Positions 27,346 through 35,110 of a DNA stretch of 64,000 bases are shown here, piece by piece. The DNA is from Weissella fangxianensis (lineage in GTDB: Bacteria; Bacillota; Bacilli; Lactobacillales; Lactobacillaceae), in NCBI RefSeq assembly GCF_024718545.1, contig NZ_JAMXDB010000002.1:56614-120613 (forward strand), in the 5' to 3' direction. The notes below the pieces were generated by a model that saw only the letters and a program-made list of their open reading frames with translations, searched no databases and was not told the origin of the DNA. The position numbers and the translations under genes were made by a program. Within the stretch, counting starts at the first letter, position 1, and each line of letters opens with the position of its first letter.

Positions 27346-28188
27346 CTATCCTTTTACGCCTACTGACAAAGACATTGATTGTAAGAAATACTTTTGCGCA
27401 ACAAGATATAAGATAAACGTTGGGATAATTGCAATAATTGCTCCCGCCATTAATGTTGGAATATCGGCAACATACATTCCTTGCAATAACTTTAACCCTG
27501 GTGTAATTGGCATCTTGTTTATATCTGAAAAGACAATTGATGGCCACAAGAAATCATTCCATGATCCCGTAAATGTAAACAGAGCAACCACAAACAAAAC
27601 TGGCTTGATTAATGGTAAAATAACAATTCTAAAAATTTGCCAATCACTAGCACCATCAATTCTGGCAGCTTCATCATACGCAATTGGAATATTATCCATA
27701 AACTGTCGAATTAGGAAAATATTGAACACTCCTGTTGCAGCTGGAAAAATCATTGCCCATGGTGTATTTGCCCAACCTAAAGTTGTCATAATTTTATACA
27801 GTGGAATAATGTTCATAACTGGCGGGAACATCATTGTCGATAACAAGAACATAAATAAGACGTTACGACCTCTAAAACGTAAACGTGAAAACGCAAACGC
27901 TGAAAGCGACGTCACAACCAGCACCAAGATAGTTGAACCGCCTGAAATAACAATTGAATTTAAAAACCAGCGAAAAACAGGTGTATTTGATGTATTCTGC
28001 AATAGCCTTGTGTAATTAGTAAATAACCAATTAATTGGTAAGAATTTAAAACCAACCGACTGCATCTCAAGGTTACTTTTGAACGATGACATCAGACCAT
28101 ACAACAATGGTGTAATCCAAACAACTCCCAATACAATTAGAAAAATTAGCGATAGCCACTGAGCTGACCCTTGTTTCTTATTTTTCAT
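27346..28188 (-). CDS. sugar ABC transporter permease (MalG type)
   Basis: 280 residues with six membrane helices. The EAA loop reads EAARIDGASDWQIFRIVILPLIKP, which contacts the ATPase. This CUT1 permease pairs with the MalF-type permease 20 nt upstream. The coding region contains a long open frame on the opposite strand (27152-28015), which is a shadow. Start ATG 28188 follows GGTGAG-like sequence. Confidence 0.93.
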   Translation of the reverse strand: MKNKKQGSAQWLSLIFLIVLGVVWITPLLYGLMSSFKSNLEMQSVGFKFLPINWLFTNYTRLLQNTSNTPVFRWFLNSIVISGGSTILVLVVTSLSAFAFSRLRFRGRNVLFMFLLSTMMFPPVMNIIPLYKIMTTLGWANTPWAMIFPAATGVFNIFLIRQFMDNIPIAYDEAARIDGASDWQIFRIVILPLIKPVLFVVALFTFTGSWNDFLWPSIVFSDINKMPITPGLKLLQGMYVADIPTLMAGAIIAIIPTFILYLVAQKYFLQSMSLSVGVKG

Positions 28189-28208
28189 TATTTTCTCACC
28201 TACCCGTA

Positions 28209-29132
28209 TTAATCTTTATTTCTCAGTAGAAATAATTGAACCATTGAAACAATCGTTATACAGATACCTAAAATGACCGCCATCGCTGATGATATGCCAG
28301 CCAACGATTGTCCAGATCCAAAGGCATTTTGTTGAACATTCATCATTAATACAGTGGTCGAGCCATTTGGTCCTCCATTGGTCATCATTAATGGTTGTCC
28401 ATAGATATTAAATTGCGCAATCGTCGTTGTCACGATGGTAAATAACAATTGCCCGCGAATGCTAGGCAATGTGATGTGAATAAATTTTTTCCAACGCGAA
28501 GCACCATCAATGTCGGCTGCCTCATAATAATCTTGTGGAATACCGTTTAAAGCTGCTTGGTAGATAATCATATTTCCACCAATAGTCCACCAAACTGTCA
28601 AAATAACGATTGTCATCCATGCCCATGGTTGTGTCCCCGTCCAAACTTGATCTAAGTGAAACAACGTGTTCAAAGGACCATAATTAGGATTAAAAATTAA
28701 TGACCAGACAATAACAACTGCTGAAATTGAAAATAGACTGGGTAAATAGAACAAACCTTGAAAGAATTTTGCAAAAATTGGTTTTGTGTTTAATACGACA
28801 GCCAAAAGTAGTGGTACTAAAATACAAAATGGGACAGAAATCAACACAAACAAAATTGTGTGCCATAAACCACTCGTTAATTGGTCGTGAAATATTGAGT
28901 GTGAAAACAACAGTGTTTTGAAATTATCCCATCCAACAAACACAGGCGTCCGCACCAAATCCCACTTCGTAAAGGCTATATAAATACCAAAAATCAATGG
29001 AATTAAAAAGAATATTGTGAAAACTATTAAATGTGGTAACAAATACAGTATAGGAAAACTCTTCCCATGCAAGTGCCACGTCTTTTTTCTATTTGTACTA
29101 ACATTTCCTGATTTAGAAGAAATATCTACCAT
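28209..29132 (-). CDS. sugar ABC transporter permease (MalF type)
   Basis: 307 residues, six membrane helices after a charged N-terminus. The EAA loop is EAADIDGASRWKKFIHITLPSIRG. ATG at 29132 has AGGAG nine bases upstream; the in-frame extension to 29162 overlaps nothing but lacks a ribosome site. Together with the MalG-type protein it forms the membrane channel of the importer. Confidence 0.92.
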   Translation of the reverse strand: MVDISSKSGNVSTNRKKTWHLHGKSFPILYLLPHLIVFTIFFLIPLIFGIYIAFTKWDLVRTPVFVGWDNFKTLLFSHSIFHDQLTSGLWHTILFVLISVPFCILVPLLLAVVLNTKPIFAKFFQGLFYLPSLFSISAVVIVWSLIFNPNYGPLNTLFHLDQVWTGTQPWAWMTIVILTVWWTIGGNMIIYQAALNGIPQDYYEAADIDGASRWKKFIHITLPSIRGQLLFTIVTTTIAQFNIYGQPLMMTNGGPNGSTTVLMMNVQQNAFGSGQSLAGISSAMAVILGICITIVSMVQLFLLRNKD

Positions 29133-29182
29133 CTGTTTTTTACTCCTATCAATATGTTGCAATAAATAAAGTTACTTTTTGA

Positions 29183-30445
29183 CTAGTCAGTCATTTGTGC
29201 ATCCACTTCATCTTGGACAGTGTTTTGTAACTTATTCAAATAGCTAGAAATACTAGTCTTACCAAAAACTGAATCATAAGCATACCGGTCTAAATAGTCT
29301 GCTAAGTATCCGTTATATTGGTAATTAAATATCTTTAATGATTCTTGTTCAGTCTTATCAGTTAATAGGAATGACTGTTGCATTTTTTGATATTCCTTAT
29401 CTTTAGTAATTGCCAACGTTGCAGGATTTTGACCAGCCTTCGCCCATTCTAATGAATTGGTCCGTACCCAACTGAGGAATTTTAAAGTCGCCTCTGTCTT
29501 AGCTTTATCACGCTTTGGTTGTTTTAATAATACAAACTGATGACTTGAGGACCAATTAACCATTTTGTCAGGATCATCTGATAATTGCGCTGCGTTGGTA
29601 ACACCATACTTCACATCAGATTCTTTAATTTGATTGTTCATCCAAATACCTTCTGGGAAAAATACTTCCTTATTCGTCAAAAACAATTGCATTGGATCTT
29701 GACCATCTTGAGAAGTAATTTTTTGATCATAAAGCCCTTTATAAATTTGGAGAACTTTTCGTGACGTTTGGTTATTTAAACTAGGATTTTTTCCATTCTT
29801 TGTTAATTGACCTCCCAATTGGTCATATAGTGATAAGAAGTTAGGCTTCCACCAGGTTAATCCTAGACCTGTTATGCCATCCTTCTGAGATTTTTCACCA
29901 GCCGCTTTAATTTCATCAAAAGTGACGATATTGTCATCAAGTGCATGTGGTGCATACTTTTTAACTAATCCTTTGTTGTAGTACATAAAGGTTGTATGTA
30001 TATCCAATGGCACACCATACCGCTTACCCTTATAGGCACCATTATTCCAAGCCTCAGGTACGTAATTCGATTTATTAATATCAGAGAAATCATCTAGGTA
30101 AGGATTATAGTTGTCCAATAACCCGTTATTCACATAATCCTTAATGCGCTCCACATGCACAATCTGTAAATCTGGTATTCCTTTTTTAGAATTAACAATT
30201 GTTGGAATCTTAGAATACATATCCGCCTCAGTCAGTGACACATTCTTCACTTTGTATTCAGGATTCGTCTTGTTATATTCATTCACTAACTTTTGCATAC
30301 TTGTACCATCTGGGCCAGTAAACGGATTCCAAAAAATGATTTCTTTGTTAGAGTCCGCATGAACCACTGGATTAAACACTTCTGTTAGCCCAAATGATAA
30401 AAAAAATGATGCAATAATTGCACCCAAAATTTGTGCCTTCTTCAT
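29183..30445 (-). CDS. extracellular sugar-binding protein without lipobox
   Basis: 420 residues, solute-binding protein family 1. The N-terminus MKKAQILGAIIASFF and following residues form a signal peptide ending VVHADS, a plausible signal peptidase I site. There is no cysteine, so the lipoprotein anchor normal for Gram-positive binding proteins is missing. Family motifs EIIFWNPFTGPDGTSM and the later VERIKDYVNNGLLDN are clear. It presumably captures an oligosaccharide for the operon's permeases. The cre-controlled promoter lies just upstream, and GAGGGG precedes the ATG. Confidence 0.92.
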   Translation of the reverse strand: MKKAQILGAIIASFFLSFGLTEVFNPVVHADSNKEIIFWNPFTGPDGTSMQKLVNEYNKTNPEYKVKNVSLTEADMYSKIPTIVNSKKGIPDLQIVHVERIKDYVNNGLLDNYNPYLDDFSDINKSNYVPEAWNNGAYKGKRYGVPLDIHTTFMYYNKGLVKKYAPHALDDNIVTFDEIKAAGEKSQKDGITGLGLTWWKPNFLSLYDQLGGQLTKNGKNPSLNNQTSRKVLQIYKGLYDQKITSQDGQDPMQLFLTNKEVFFPEGIWMNNQIKESDVKYGVTNAAQLSDDPDKMVNWSSSHQFVLLKQPKRDKAKTEATLKFLSWVRTNSLEWAKAGQNPATLAITKDKEYQKMQQSFLLTDKTEQESLKIFNYQYNGYLADYLDRYAYDSVFGKTSISSYLNKLQNTVQDEVDAQMTD

Positions 30446-30514
30446 AAATATCCCCTCTTAATAAACCTACATTGTTAAATAATTAACATCATCATTAACC
30501 ATCCCAATGGTTGA

Positions 30515-30543
30515 ATTATCACGCTTTATGAAAGCGATGTCAA
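30515..30543 (-). promoter_or_regulatory. promoter of ABC-GH2 operon overlapped by a cre box
   Basis: Minus strand TTGACA (30538-30543), 17 nt, GATAAT (30515-30520). The cre box TGAAAGCGATGTCA at 30529-30542 covers the -35 and spacer. A second partial box (TGAAAGCGGT, 30561-30570) lies between the divergent promoters. Confidence 0.82.
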
Positions 30544-30578
30544 TGCTATTAAAACGGTATTGAAAGCGGTTAATGACA

Positions 30579-30607
30579 TTGACAACCATCCACTTTACAC
30601 GGATAAT
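30579..30607 (+). promoter_or_regulatory. promoter of the regulator-esterase pair
   Basis: TTGACA (30579-30584), 17 nt, GATAAT (30602-30607). It is a near mirror image of the divergent operon promoter, so both may respond to the regulator and to CcpA. Confidence 0.78.
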
Positions 30608-30661
30608 TGTCTCTATAATAATTAACATAAAGGTTAACTATTTTATTAAGGAGACAGATAC

Positions 30662-31570
30662 ATGGATATTGACATTAGCCCAAATTCTTTACATGTCTAC
30701 CAAGCCTTGGATTCCGAGGTTAGACTGGAAATTCTGGAAATTATTTCCGGCGAAACAGTAACTGCTACTGAATTAGCCCAAAGAATGAATATTAGTAAAG
30801 CAGCTATCTCTAAGAATTTACATATTTTAGAAAAATCAAATATCATTAATTTCAAAAAAGATGCTGATAGTCGAAAAAGTTATCCAGTTATGAATATTGA
30901 CCAAATTAATATTCATTTTCCACAAAAAATATTCCCAGAGTACCATAAAAAAACTTACGACATCCCCATTGGTAACTATTTTGCAATTAATCATGTTATG
31001 CCATCTTGTGGTTTATCATCTGAAAGCTCACTAATTTCTAAAATGGATGATGTGAATGCTTTTTTCTCAGCTGAACGTTTCCGTTCACAAATTTTGTGGT
31101 TTACTCAGGGAACAATTGAATACATCATCCCAAACGAACTACCGGCCGATAGCAAAATCGAGATGATTGAATTTGAGTTAGAAATGGCGAGTGAATTTCC
31201 GCTATCTAACAATAATTGGCACTCTAGAATCGGCTTTTGGATCAATGATAACTATATTGGTGAAACCGAATTACCCGGTAATTATTCTGATGTTCAAGGC
31301 AATTACACACCTGATTGGTGGCCAGAAAAGTTTAGCCAATACGGTCTACTCAAACATCTTCGAGTCGGTGAACTTGATACTTCTATTGATAGTAATAGTA
31401 TTTCAAACGTTAAAATTAGCGACTTACATCTATCTGACAGTTCACGGCTAACTTTAAAGATGTCAGTGTTACCAATAAAAAACGATGTCTATGGTGGTCT
31501 AACACTTTTCGGTGAACATTTTGGTAATCATCGTCAAAATATAAAAGCAAACGTTTACTATTCAGACTAA
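30662..31570 (+). CDS. ArsR-type HTH regulator with large C-terminal ligand-like domain
   Basis: 302 residues. The first 75 are a winged helix of ArsR type (ALDSEVRLEILEIIS, AISKNLHILEKSNII). The remaining 220 residues are not found in ordinary ArsR proteins of about 100 residues; they are rich in beta-strand patterns, with HSRIGFWINDNYIGE and PGNYSDVQGNYTPDWWPEKF, resembling a jelly-roll or carbohydrate-binding fold. The gene is divergent from the ABC-GH2 operon and precedes an esterase, so it probably senses a sugar and controls both. The domain assignment is inference. GGAGACAG precedes the ATG. Confidence 0.78.
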   Translation: MDIDISPNSLHVYQALDSEVRLEILEIISGETVTATELAQRMNISKAAISKNLHILEKSNIINFKKDADSRKSYPVMNIDQINIHFPQKIFPEYHKKTYDIPIGNYFAINHVMPSCGLSSESSLISKMDDVNAFFSAERFRSQILWFTQGTIEYIIPNELPADSKIEMIEFELEMASEFPLSNNNWHSRIGFWINDNYIGETELPGNYSDVQGNYTPDWWPEKFSQYGLLKHLRVGELDTSIDSNSISNVKISDLHLSDSSRLTLKMSVLPIKNDVYGGLTLFGEHFGNHRQNIKANVYYSD

Positions 31571-31618
31571 ATAAAATATGAAATATTTTTATTTAAGCAA
31601 GAACAATATGGAGGAACA

Positions 31619-32350
31619 ATGTCTTTAACTCATATCACGCGCTTTTCATCAGTTTTACAAGAACATTTAAAAATTAGTGTTATCTTGCCAGATAATCTAC
31701 CCAACAAGCCACTGCCAACCATTTGGTTGCTACATGGACTAGGTGAAAACGGATCTTGTTGGTATCGTTTTACAACTATTGAAAATCTGGCAACGCAATA
31801 TCAAGTTGCTGTGATTATGCCCAATGTATATCGTAGTTTCTACATGGATGAAACCAATGGTCTACCCTACTGGACTTATTTAACCGAAGAACTAATACCT
31901 GAATTACGGCGTATGCTGCCACTAAGTACATTACGTAAGCAAAACTTTGTTATAGGCAATTCAATGGGCGGCTTCGGTGCAATAAAATTTGGTTTTAAAC
32001 ACCCTGATTGGTTCAGCGCTGTTGCAGCACTCTCACCCGCTGTTAATTTACGTGATATCATTCCAATCATGCCTGATATATCACGTGTTTTTGGTCCAAG
32101 TTTACCTGAAAGCTACTTAGAGAACTTGGCACTAGCTGCGCCAAATGATCAACTTAAAGAAATACAATGGTATCGTTCAATTGGTAATCATGATTTTATG
32201 CGTGACTCTAACGACCATTTCACTGTCTTTATGAATTCATTGAACATCAACGAAACTTACTCTGTTACTCCTGGTGATCATGATTGGACCTTCTGGGATG
32301 CCGAAATAAAAAAAGTTTTCGCTTGGTTACCTCTGTCTTCTGTTAATTAA
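31619..32350 (+). CDS. estA: EstA-type esterase (tributyrin / acyl-sugar esterase)
   Basis: 243 residues, alpha/beta-hydrolase of the S-formylglutathione hydrolase-like Esterase family. WLLHGLGENGSCW is the oxyanion region, GNSMGGFGA holds the nucleophilic Ser, and GDHDWTFWD holds the catalytic His; the Asp is probably in the SIGNHDFM segment. Lactic acid bacterial EstA hydrolyses short-chain esters. Located with a GH2 operon, removal of acetyl groups from imported sugars is a reasonable guess. GGAGG precedes the ATG. Confidence 0.88.
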   Translation: MSLTHITRFSSVLQEHLKISVILPDNLPNKPLPTIWLLHGLGENGSCWYRFTTIENLATQYQVAVIMPNVYRSFYMDETNGLPYWTYLTEELIPELRRMLPLSTLRKQNFVIGNSMGGFGAIKFGFKHPDWFSAVAALSPAVNLRDIIPIMPDISRVFGPSLPESYLENLALAAPNDQLKEIQWYRSIGNHDFMRDSNDHFTVFMNSLNINETYSVTPGDHDWTFWDAEIKKVFAWLPLSSVN

Positions 32351-32385
32351 ATTAAAATTCATAACAATAAATACCAAATCTATAT

Positions 32386-32425
32386 AAAAAAGCAACTAAA
32401 TTCATGATGAATTTAGTTGCTTTTT
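32386..32425. terminator. bidirectional intrinsic terminator
   Basis: A stem of about 17 bp, AGCAACTAAATTC paired with GAATTTAGTTGCT, with A- and T-runs. It separates convergent genes. Confidence 0.9.
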
Positions 32426-32450
32426 GAATTATTTAATTCTACTATAACTT

Positions 32451-33821
32451 CTAGTTCAACACCAACTTGACGTTAGCAAACTCAAAGAGTCCCCAATCAC
32501 TGAGTTCTCTACCGTATCCAGAGTCTTTCACGCCGCCAAACGGTACTTCAGCTTGTTCATCTAGTACTTGATTAATGGCCACTTGTCCGGTTTCAATCTT
32601 GGTAGCTAATTCGTTACCGTGAGCAACATCAGCTGTATAAATTGCACCACCTAACCCATAATGGGAATCATTAGCTATCTTAATCATCTCTTCTTCCGAG
32701 TTCACACGATAAATTTGTGCAACTGGTCCAAATAATTCTTCGTCATACATTGGATTATCATGAGTCATCCCCGTCAATATCAACGGTGAAAATTGAAATC
32801 CAGGTCCTTCATTTTTAGTCAGATCACCATACAATATCTCAGAACCACCTGCAACAACTTTCTCGACTTGTGCTTGCAAATTATCTTTGGCGCTCTGCGA
32901 TGATAGTGGTGCTAAAGTAGTTTTCTCATCTAATGGATTACCAAATTGATAACTATCAAAGGCCTGCTTAACTTTATCCAAAAATTCATCATAAACTTCA
33001 TCACTAACCAAATAGCGCTTTGCTGCCGTGCAAACTTGACCTGCATTAGCTAGCCGAGCTTCAGCGGCATCTTTGGCTGCTTTATCAACATCTGCATCAG
33101 GTAAGACGGCAAAGATATCCGTACCACCTAATTCCAAAGTTGTTTTCATCAAATTCTTTGCGGCCTTAGCAGCTAAGTTTCTACCAGCTCGTTCTGAACC
33201 AGTTAAAGCCAAACCTTGTACACGTGGATCATCAATGATTTTATCAATTTGATCATGAGTCGCAAAAATATTAGCAAACGCACCTTGAGGTAAGCCGGCT
33301 TTGCGACAAGAATCCGCAAATGACTGAGCAGCTTGTGGCACAATGCTTGCATGTTTTAGGATAACTGGATTACCTAGCATGAAGTTTGGTGCAAATACCC
33401 GCATCACCTGAGTAAATGGGAAATTCCAGGGCTCTACCGCTAAGACGATTCCAATACCTGAAAATTCAACATGCGCATTCGAACCCACAGATAGCTCATC
33501 ATAATTCTTTTTCTGTAAAAATTCTGGCCCTTTTTCAGCAAAGTAGCGCGCATAACTCACAATTTTTTCAACTTCGGTGCGTGATTCGCCAATCAACTTC
33601 CCCATATTGGTTGATGCCAAACGTGCATACTCGTCTAAATGCTCTTCAAACTCGTCCGCTAATTGATTGAGTAGCTCCGCACGCTGAGAAAAAGAAACTG
33701 ATTTTCCTTTTTGGTAATAGTCCTCAGCTTGATTCAAAATATCATGAATTTCATTATCCGTTGTATTCGAAAATTCTTGGATAACCTCACCGTTATATGG
33801 ATTAATCGCAGTATATGACAT
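32451..33821 (-). CDS. gabD: NAD(P)-dependent succinate-semialdehyde/aldehyde dehydrogenase
   Basis: 456 residues, the size of lactic acid bacterial SSADH-like enzymes. The catalytic Cys lies in GQVCTAAKRY, the general base Glu in TLELGGTDIF, and VEPWNFPFTQVMR carries the substrate-channel Asn. It oxidises aldehydes such as succinate semialdehyde; without a gabT or gad gene nearby the true substrate is open. AGGGAA precedes ATG 33821. Confidence 0.88.
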   Translation of the reverse strand: MSYTAINPYNGEVIQEFSNTTDNEIHDILNQAEDYYQKGKSVSFSQRAELLNQLADEFEEHLDEYARLASTNMGKLIGESRTEVEKIVSYARYFAEKGPEFLQKKNYDELSVGSNAHVEFSGIGIVLAVEPWNFPFTQVMRVFAPNFMLGNPVILKHASIVPQAAQSFADSCRKAGLPQGAFANIFATHDQIDKIIDDPRVQGLALTGSERAGRNLAAKAAKNLMKTTLELGGTDIFAVLPDADVDKAAKDAAEARLANAGQVCTAAKRYLVSDEVYDEFLDKVKQAFDSYQFGNPLDEKTTLAPLSSQSAKDNLQAQVEKVVAGGSEILYGDLTKNEGPGFQFSPLILTGMTHDNPMYDEELFGPVAQIYRVNSEEEMIKIANDSHYGLGGAIYTADVAHGNELATKIETGQVAINQVLDEQAEVPFGGVKDSGYGRELSDWGLFEFANVKLVLN

Positions 33822-33878
33822 AATTGATATTTCCCTCTCTTTCTATGATTTACCACCATCATATCAGCCATTAAAAAT

Positions 33879-33930
33879 AACAACAAAAATTTAGCGTACC
33901 ACTTTTTCGGCACGCTAAATTTTTGTTGTT
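33879..33930 (-). terminator. terminator of DJ-1-like gene
   Basis: A long stem with AAATTTAGCGT and ACGCTAAATTT arms flanked by A/T runs, 28 nt past the stop codon of the DJ-1 gene. Confidence 0.85.
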
Positions 33931-33957
33931 AATACTAATATATACTTAAATTAGGGT

Positions 33958-34467
33958 CTATGCTAAGGCTGCAACAACAGCTTCGTTAAATGCTGGAATA
34001 TCTTTAGGCTCACGACTTGTAATCAAGTTACCATCGATAACCACTGGTTGATCCTCAATACGTGCACCAGCATAATACAAATCTGGTTGTACAGTTAGAT
34101 AAGAAGTCATTGTACGACCATGTACCAAACCAGTTTGAATCATCAATTGTGGACCGTGGCAGATACTTGCAGTCAACTTATTCTTTGATAAGAATGCCTT
34201 CGCAAAGTCAACAAAACGTTGGTCGGCACGTAATTGATCAGGCGAAAAGCCTCCAGGAATGAACAAGGCATCAAAATCTTCAGGTTTTACATCAGCAATC
34301 GACTTGTCGATGTTAATCTTAGTACCATGCTTACCTTCTACAGTTCCTTCATCAAAACCGATAGTTGTCACATCATGTCCTGCGTTCTTAATTGCTTCAA
34401 CCGGATCAGTAAATTCAACATCCTCTACTAAATCGGTAACAACAACTGCAACTTTCTTTGTCATCAT
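33958..34467 (-). CDS. DJ-1/PfpI superfamily protein, copy 1
   Basis: 169 residues. The nucleophilic cysteine is in TASICHGPQLM, with Glu in TTIGFDEGTVEGKHG region and the PGGFSPDQLR loop completing the active site. PfpI/YhbO-type proteins act as deglycases, chaperones or intracellular amidases in stress. The start at 34467 follows GGAGG by six bases. A close paralog is at 50147 (roughly 80% identical by eye). It is divergent from an HxlR regulator, so redox or electrophile control is likely. Confidence 0.9.
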   Translation of the reverse strand: MMTKKVAVVVTDLVEDVEFTDPVEAIKNAGHDVTTIGFDEGTVEGKHGTKINIDKSIADVKPEDFDALFIPGGFSPDQLRADQRFVDFAKAFLSKNKLTASICHGPQLMIQTGLVHGRTMTSYLTVQPDLYYAGARIEDQPVVIDGNLITSREPKDIPAFNEAVVAALA

Positions 34468-34524
34468 TAACAACCTCCTTTGTTATGGTATATAATTTAT
34501 ACTTAAATAAACCGTAACACAATA

Positions 34525-34542
34525 ACGCACTTTTTTGTGCGT
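34525..34542. promoter_or_regulatory. possible HxlR operator, ACGCAC-T6-GTGCGT
   Basis: A perfect 6-bp inverted repeat in the divergent intergenic region between the DJ-1 gene and the HxlR gene. HxlR proteins bind such symmetric sites near their own promoters. Confidence 0.5.
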
Positions 34543-34570
34543 ATCAACGTTAACATGAACGGAGAACATT

Positions 34571-34954
34571 ATGACTGATGTCGTCAGAAAATATGCCATT
34601 GAAAAAATTCAAAAAAAAGATTTTAATTGTGCCAAAGAATATACCCTATCAATGTTTTCAGGCAAATACAAAATCGTCATTATCTACCATCTATCGCATG
34701 ATGGCCAAATGCGTTTTAGCCAGATCCAACAACTGTTAGACAACGCAACCCACAAAGTATTGTCACAACAACTCAACGAATTAGTTGAAGACGGTTTAGT
34801 AACCCGTCACGAAACACTTGTTAAAAATCGGAAAGCTGTTTTCTACGCTTTGACAGCAACTGGAGAAAGTTTAATGCCAATCATTGAATTGATGTTTACT
34901 TGGGGGACGGAACGATTAGCGACACTAAATGTTGATTATGAACCCAAGATATAA
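34571..34954 (+). CDS. HxlR-family transcriptional regulator
   Basis: 127 residues, winged helix typical of HxlR/YodB: CAKEYTLSMFSGKYKIVIIYHL, LRFSQIQ-like MRFSQIQQLL, SQQLNELVEDGLVTR. A single Cys at about residue 17 is in the position used by thiol-sensing YodB-type members for quinone or aldehyde detection. It is divergent from the DJ-1 gene, the likely target. GGAG lies ahead of the ATG. Confidence 0.9.
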   Translation: MTDVVRKYAIEKIQKKDFNCAKEYTLSMFSGKYKIVIIYHLSHDGQMRFSQIQQLLDNATHKVLSQQLNELVEDGLVTRHETLVKNRKAVFYALTATGESLMPIIELMFTWGTERLATLNVDYEPKI

Positions 34955-35004
34955 AAAAGGCGTGACAAAAGGCGTTTTGAAGACGGCATGTCCCATTTTA
35001 AGCA

Positions 35005-35044
35005 AAAAGAAGTTGGAAACATTTATTATGTCCCAACTTCTTTT
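35005..35044 (+). terminator. intrinsic terminator
   Basis: A 12-bp stem AAAAGAAGTTGG / CCAACTTCTTTT (35005-35016 with 35033-35044). Another member of the GTTGG...CCAAC family. It lies between convergent genes. Confidence 0.85.
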
Positions 35045-35110
35045 ATTTCATGTAAATCTAGCAAATTTGTCAGATTCACAAATCACCTTTCATAAACTCT
35101 TTGCGTGAGT

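Noticed and set aside
27152..28015. 287-residue open frame on the plus strand
   Set aside because: It lies over a sugar permease with clear EAA-loop motif on the minus strand and is a reflection of its codon use.
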